From contig JAGKWR010000019.1 in assembly GCA_021151765.1 (NCBI GenBank), positions 1-15,121 of the forward strand: DNA of 15,121 bases. The letters are read 5' to 3'. This DNA comes from Alphaproteobacteria bacterium (GTDB lineage Bacteria > Pseudomonadota > Alphaproteobacteria > Rickettsiales > UBA1997). The notes beneath the pieces are model-generated. The model was not told the DNA's origin. It saw nothing but the letters and a program-made list of their open reading frames with translations, and made no database searches. The translations under genes and the position numbers were made by a program. How positions within the stretch are numbered: the stretch's first letter is position 1; every line of letters begins with the position of its first letter. This document shows, piece by piece, positions 14,847 to 15,121 of the stretch.

Positions 14847-15121
14847 TTATATGCCACGCGCTGATTCATTCGATAATTTTTTAGTTAAAGCTGGATCGGA
14901 TCTGACGGAACCTTTAGGCTTTTCACTTGTTTGTAACTGTTTTTGTAACTCAGAAATTTCTTGTCTCATCGCTAAATTTTTGCTTTCGAGATTCTCTATT
15001 CTTGCACTTTGTGATTCTATTTTTGCATTCTGCAAAGCCATTTGCTGCTGCATTTGCATTACCAAAGAAAAAAGCTGATTCAAATCAACTGCTTGTGGCA
15101 ATTTGCTGGTGGCAGAATTGG
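14847..15121 (-). CDS. Small coiled-coil protein, unknown function (5' end outside window)
   Basis: The frame stays open to the window edge: codons before the TTG at 15099-15101 read NSATSK without a stop. The true start is therefore beyond 15121 and the TTG is not taken as the start. The visible 90 residues or so begin with a short hydrophobic/Met-Gln-rich stretch (LFSLVMQMQQQMALQ). A heptad-like segment follows (KIESQSARIENLESKNLAMRQE, continuing to LQKQLQ), which predicts a coiled coil. The tail is basic and polar, ending in SNESARGI. No enzyme motif is visible and the family is not recognised. It may be a small structural or scaffolding protein; no function can be claimed. Confidence 0.6.
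   Translation of the reverse strand, partial: NSATSKLPQAVDLNQLFSLVMQMQQQMALQNAKIESQSARIENLESKNLAMRQEISELQKQLQTSEKPKGSVRSDPALTKKLSNESARGI

Noticed and set aside
14847..15101. A complete 84-residue gene starting at the TTG at 15099-15101
   Set aside because: The frame stays open upstream to the window edge with sensible codons, so the start most likely lies outside the window.

Overview
The window is AT-rich DNA from a proteobacterium. The best guess is a host-associated or otherwise reduced alphaproteobacterium (Rickettsiales/Holosporales-like). This rests on the rsmI-yraN pair, a short RseP with one PDZ domain, adjacent trpG-trpD, low GC and tight packing. The order-level placement is inference. 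The genetic code looks standard: TAA, TAG and TGA all serve as stops.

Left part, plus strand (1-7639). The 3' end of rsmI is followed by yraN, then by rseP after a 123-base gap. Ten bases after rseP begins a single 5.9 kb gene for a 1977-residue protein that I cannot assign to a named family. It has a helicase-type P-loop, a DExH box, a motif III-like segment, and a second RecA-like lobe ending in a Q..GR.R segment. Long coiled coils, a C-terminal globular part and a Ser/Arg-rich tail follow. Its arginine codon use (mostly AGA/AGG) differs from the CGN-rich use in rseP and ndk. It contains two fresh-looking in-frame tandem duplications, and its 3' end overlaps the 3' end of trpD by 54 bases. 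It is the strongest candidate for something undescribed here.

Middle part, minus strand (13104 down to 7586). This compact run reads hisE, erpA-like, glyQ, fadE, trpG, trpD. The first four are separated by -4, 2 and 10 bases. A 72-base gap with a strong hairpin but no U-tract separates fadE from trpG, and trpG and trpD abut exactly. Usual partners are absent at the expected places: no glyS after glyQ, no trpC after trpD, no other his genes beside hisE. The genes therefore serve unrelated jobs: histidine synthesis, Fe-S delivery, tRNA charging, fatty-acid oxidation and tryptophan or folate precursor synthesis.

Right part (13105-15121). A 160-base divergent region leads into ndk on the plus strand. 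A near-perfect bidirectional terminator separates ndk from a convergent SDR-type L-threonine 3-dehydrogenase gene. Upstream of the latter, a 138-base gap carries an elaborate symmetric fold (13-bp closing stem with inner hairpins) that no gene explains. The window ends inside a small coiled-coil protein gene of unknown function.
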